Shown here: piece after piece, positions 24,270 through 24,670 of the stretch | How the letters are laid out: every line of letters begins with the position of its first letter | Position numbering within the stretch: position 1 is the stretch's first letter | DNA from: CBFIJI01 sp965662885 | Lineage (GTDB): Bacteria; Bacteroidota; Bacteroidia; Flavobacteriales; Flavobacteriaceae | DNA: 24,670 nt | Direction of reading: 5' to 3' | Assembly (NCBI GenBank): GCA_965662885.1 | Contig: CBFIJI010000019.1 | Coordinates: 1 to 24,670 of the forward strand | The notes under the pieces: generated by a model | The model's input: only the letters and a program-made list of their open reading frames with translations | Databases searched by the model: none | Told to the model about the DNA's origin: nothing | Program-made: the position numbers and the translations under genes

Positions 24270-24670
24270 AATAGTGCTTCTAATGCATCAAAAAATTGAT
24301 CAAAATGGATTTTTTGAACGGTTAATGGTGGAAGAATTCGCAAGACATTTTTATTGCTACTACCCCCTGTAAAGATGTGTTTTTCGTAAAGAAGTCTTTT
24401 TCGTAAACCCCCAACTTCAAAATCAAATTCCAGTCCGAGCATCAAGCCTTGCCCTTTGATTTTGACACCTGTGAATTTTTCAGCTTTATTCCTAAAATAA
24501 GCTTCTATTTCTGTAGCATGTTGTTGGAGTTGCTCTTTTTTTAAGATTTCCAAAACAGCCAAGGCGGCAGTACACGCAAGGTGATTTCCACCAAATGTGG
24601 TGCCTAGCATGCCGTATTGGGGTTTTATATCCGGGTGAACCAAAATGCCTCCTACTGGAAAACCATTGCC
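24266..24670 (-). CDS. argD: Acetylornithine aminotransferase-type enzyme, C-terminal part (5' end outside window)
   Basis: Only the C-terminal 134 residues lie in the window, and the frame is open to its edge. They begin GNGFPVGGILVHPDI, the segment immediately after the pyridoxal-phosphate lysine of class III aminotransferases, which itself lies a few residues beyond the edge. TTFGGNHLACTAALAVLEIL and the C-terminal RILPPLTVQ follow, as in ArgD and RocD. The enzyme interconverts N-acyl-glutamate semialdehyde and N-acyl-ornithine. It is the most upstream gene of the operon portion seen, and its stop overlaps the argF' start by four bases. ArgD is favoured over ornithine aminotransferase because of this coupling to argF'. 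Confidence 0.9.
   Translation of the reverse strand, partial: GNGFPVGGILVHPDIKPQYGMLGTTFGGNHLACTAALAVLEILKKEQLQQHATEIEAYFRNKAEKFTGVKIKGQGLMLGLEFDFEVGGLRKRLLYEKHIFTGGSSNKNVLRILPPLTVQKIHFDQFFDALEALL

Noticed and set aside
1..24670. CRISPR array, rRNA, riboswitch or phage gene set
   Set aside because: No regularly spaced repeats, rRNA-like blocks, recognisable riboswitch leaders or phage structural genes were seen on either strand.

Overview
The window looks like a chromosomal segment of a marine or environmental Flavobacteriaceae (Bacteroidota). The reasons are: a lolA–lptF/G–ribBA cluster downstream of ftsK, an ArgF' transcarbamylase of the Bacteroides succinylornithine type, several short lipoprotein signal peptides, absence of Shine-Dalgarno sequences, and -7 elements that match the Bacteroidota TAnnTTTG consensus. 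The lineage call is inferred from gene families and order, not from a search.

Left part (1 to about 7500, plus strand). This is an AT-rich accessory block: sampled 60-base lines are 27–33 % GC, against 45–47 % in sampled lines of housekeeping genes further right. It holds the 3' part of a TonB-dependent receptor, then three consecutive lipoprotein genes (glycerophosphodiester phosphodiesterase, metallo-beta-lactamase-fold hydrolase, second glycerophosphodiester phosphodiesterase), then a GlpT/UhpT-type organophosphate:phosphate antiporter. Together they read as a locus for capturing phosphodiesters at the outer membrane, cleaving them on the cell surface or in the periplasm, and importing the phosphorylated product. 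The block ends at a decayed IS1595/ISXO2-type transposase fragment.

Middle (about 7500–7900). A tRNA-Ser(UGA) gene lies on the minus strand with a strong terminator. A 20-base exact copy of its 3' end lies 169 bases away and is followed by a second minus-strand terminator, an arrangement expected of an integration or duplication scar at a tRNA.

Right part (8001–24670). These are core genes: a TauE/SafE permease; the minus-strand cluster ftsK–lolA–lptF/G–ribBA, whose GTP cyclohydrolase II domain lacks its zinc cysteines; a NhaC antiporter; a small O-methyltransferase; lpdA on the plus strand; a DUF1624/HGSNAT-type membrane protein; a small XRE regulator; and the distal half of an arginine operon transcribed as argD–argF'–argB–argE–argH. 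In that operon argB is split by a one-base shift at an A-run that forms a perfect A AAA AAG slippery heptamer in the right phase for -1 frameshifting.

The points most worth a second look are the argB frameshift, the phosphodiester locus, the tRNA-Ser scar at the composition boundary, the degenerate RibA domain, and Ser90 in ArgF'. No CRISPR array, prophage, complete insertion sequence or rRNA was seen.
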